This document shows positions 5,358-6,734 of a DNA stretch of 6,734 bases, one piece after another (positions within the stretch are counted from its first letter, which is position 1; every line of letters begins with the position of its first letter). The position numbers and the translations under genes were made by a program. The notes below the pieces were generated by a model that was not told where the DNA came from, made no database searches, and worked only from the letters and a program-made list of their open reading frames with translations. The stretch is taken from the NCBI GenBank assembly GCA_018695085.1, contig JABHOU010000173.1, forward strand, positions 1 to 6,734. Reading direction: 5' to 3'. This DNA is from Opitutia bacterium. GTDB taxonomy: Bacteria > Verrucomicrobiota > Verrucomicrobiia > Opitutales > Seribacteraceae.

Positions 5358-6734
5358 TCAGTTCAGCGTGATTGCTTCATCGAGGTTCATAATGGTGGAG
5401 GCGACGAGGGCGTAAGCGGCGATCTGCTCGGCGGATAGTTGAAGGTCATTCGGGCGTTGTCCCACCTTTAGGAAATTCTTGGCAGACTCCGGGTTGAGGG
5501 AGAAAGATTCGAGGTGGACATTGAGATCGGCAAGGAGGAGGTTTAGCTCTTCCTTCACCGGTCGCCGTCCAGTGATTGAGCGAAAGCCATAAGTGATGCG
5601 TTCGCGAGGTGATTGTTTACCTTTTAGCTTTAGCATGCGTTCGGCGAGATGACGGGCAGATTCCACGAAGGTTACGTTGTTGAGAAGAGTAAGGGCTTGA
5701 AGGGGGGTGATGGTTTGATCTTTGCGGACAATGCAGATCTCGCGGTCGGCGGCATTGAAAGTCATCATAGTTGGCGGAGGAATGGTTCGACGCCAGTAGG
5801 TGTAGAGACTGCGTCGGTAAAGCTTGTCTCCTTTATCCTGCTTATAGGCGTTGTTTGAAATGGATTTCCAGATTCGGGGCGGCATGTAGGGGCGAACGGA
5901 AGGACCGCCGATCGTTCGGACGAGTAGGCCTGAGTTTGCCAAGGCGGCATCACGTATGGCGTAGGGAGGCAATCGACGACGGGGACCCCGGGACAGCAAA
6001 CGGTTTTCTGAGTCACGGGCGGAGTGTCCCGTGGAGACTTGTCTGTAAGTGGCGGATGTGACGAGCAATTTGTGAAAGCCCTTGATGTTCCAATCGCGGC
6101 GTATGAATTCGGTGGCGAGCCAGTCGAGGAGCTTCGGGTGGCTTGGGTGCTCGCCTTGTATTCCAAAGTTTTCTGAGGTTTTGACTAATCCGACCCCGAA
6201 CAGTCTTTGCCAGTATCGGTTAACGGTTACCCGTGCAGTAAGTGGATGTTCGGGTGCAATTAACCATTGTGCCAGACCTATGCGGTTTGCGGGCCATTGC
6301 TTTTTCCAACCGCCTATGATTTCGGGGACTGAGGGGGAGAGGGTTTCCGATTTGTCGGGATGGTCATACTGACCGCGCTCGAGAATGTAGGTGGATCTCG
6401 GTTTCGGTAGTTCGTGCATGACCATGACGGTATTGGCAGAACCCGGTTGTGGGCGTGGAACTGAAGTTTGCACAACCTTGATTTTCATCTTTGCGGGAAC
6501 TACGAACTTGTTCTCTTCCGGCTTCAGGTCGGGCCAGCTTTTGGGCACGGGAATGAAGGGAGGGCTGTTTCCGTTGTTCGGGCCAAGACCAGCTTCGTCG
6601 ATTCCGTTGAAGAAGGCGAAAAGTGAGTAGAAATCGCGCTGGGTGACGGGATCATATTTGTGGTCGTGACAACGAGAACAGTTGAGGGTGAGACCCAAAA
6701 AAGTTGTGCCGAGAGTTTCGACTCGATCAGCTAC
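5358..6734 (-). CDS. PSCyt2/PSD1 (DUF1549-DUF1553) protein, 5' end outside the window
   Basis: The frame is open to the right edge, so the start lies beyond 6734; the TTG at 6698 is an internal Leu codon, not a start. The 458 visible residues are the C-terminal part of a protein that is usually much longer. The first visible residues (DRVETLGTTFLGLTLNC) belong to the end of the DUF1549/PSCyt2 domain and run into CSRCHDHKYDP, a CxxCH motif encoded at 6666-6680. From about residue 140 the DUF1553/PSD1 domain follows, with NRIGLAQWL, PLTARVTVNRYWQRLFG, GLVKTSENFGIQGEHPSHP, LLVTSATYRQ, YRRSLYTYWRRTIPPP, FNAADREICIVRK and TPLQALTLLNNVTFVESARHLAERML. Full-length members typically have a signal peptide and often an N-terminal c-type cytochrome domain (PSCyt1), which cannot be seen here. 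The stop codon lies 4 bp before the DUF1501 start, the classical pairing for these families. Biochemical function is unknown; roles in glycan breakdown have been proposed. Confidence 0.93.
   Translation of the reverse strand, partial: VADRVETLGTTFLGLTLNCSRCHDHKYDPVTQRDFYSLFAFFNGIDEAGLGPNNGNSPPFIPVPKSWPDLKPEENKFVVPAKMKIKVVQTSVPRPQPGSANTVMVMHELPKPRSTYILERGQYDHPDKSETLSPSVPEIIGGWKKQWPANRIGLAQWLIAPEHPLTARVTVNRYWQRLFGVGLVKTSENFGIQGEHPSHPKLLDWLATEFIRRDWNIKGFHKLLVTSATYRQVSTGHSARDSENRLLSRGPRRRLPPYAIRDAALANSGLLVRTIGGPSVRPYMPPRIWKSISNNAYKQDKGDKLYRRSLYTYWRRTIPPPTMMTFNAADREICIVRKDQTITPLQALTLLNNVTFVESARHLAERMLKLKGKQSPRERITYGFRSITGRRPVKEELNLLLADLNVHLESFSLNPESAKNFLKVGQRPNDLQLSAEQIAAYALVASTIMNLDEAITLN

Noticed and set aside
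6696..6698. TTG as a start for the PSD1 protein
   Set aside because: The frame continues without a stop to the window edge, and the residues before it (DRVETLGTTF) match the conserved end of the DUF1549 domain, so the gene starts outside the window.

Overview
The window looks like chromosome from a PVC-superphylum bacterium, Planctomycetota or Verrucomicrobiota. The main reason is the adjacent pair of a PSCyt2/PSD1 (DUF1549/DUF1553) protein and a Tat-signalled DUF1501 protein, an arrangement amplified in those phyla and rare elsewhere. The membrane-anchored DUF4159 protein and its TPR partner fit the same groups. Base composition is close to balanced, and Shine-Dalgarno motifs are mostly weak. 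I cannot assign a genus. I saw no tRNA, rRNA, CRISPR array, insertion sequence or phage gene.

The window has two converging gene groups. On the plus strand (about 1-3132), a polytopic membrane protein with a C-terminal DUF4159 domain (38-1519) overlaps by 31 bp a secreted or membrane-anchored TPR protein (1489-3132). An upstream gene may end at the DUF4159 start codon in an ATGA overlap, so this pair is probably the tail of a longer operon. In related bacteria DUF4159 genes often follow MoxR ATPase, DUF58 and BatA-like genes, but that part would lie outside the window.

On the minus strand, read from the right edge leftwards, three genes are tightly packed. They are a PSCyt2/PSD1 protein cut by the window edge (5358 to beyond 6734), a DUF1501 protein (3899-5353, 4 bp gap), and a putative N-acetylmannosamine-6-phosphate 2-epimerase, NanE (3175-3888, 10 bp gap). 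The first two are predicted to be exported. The third is a cytoplasmic amino-sugar enzyme. This suggests, without proof, that the exported pair takes part in using an amino-sugar- or sialic-acid-containing glycan.

The two groups meet tail to tail with only 42 bp between stop codons and no convincing terminator. All five main genes are intact within the window, with no frameshift needed. The most useful observations are the physical link of NanE to a PSD1-DUF1501 pair and the unusual membrane architecture of the DUF4159 protein. A weaker one is an in-phase slippery A7 run in the DUF4159/TPR overlap.
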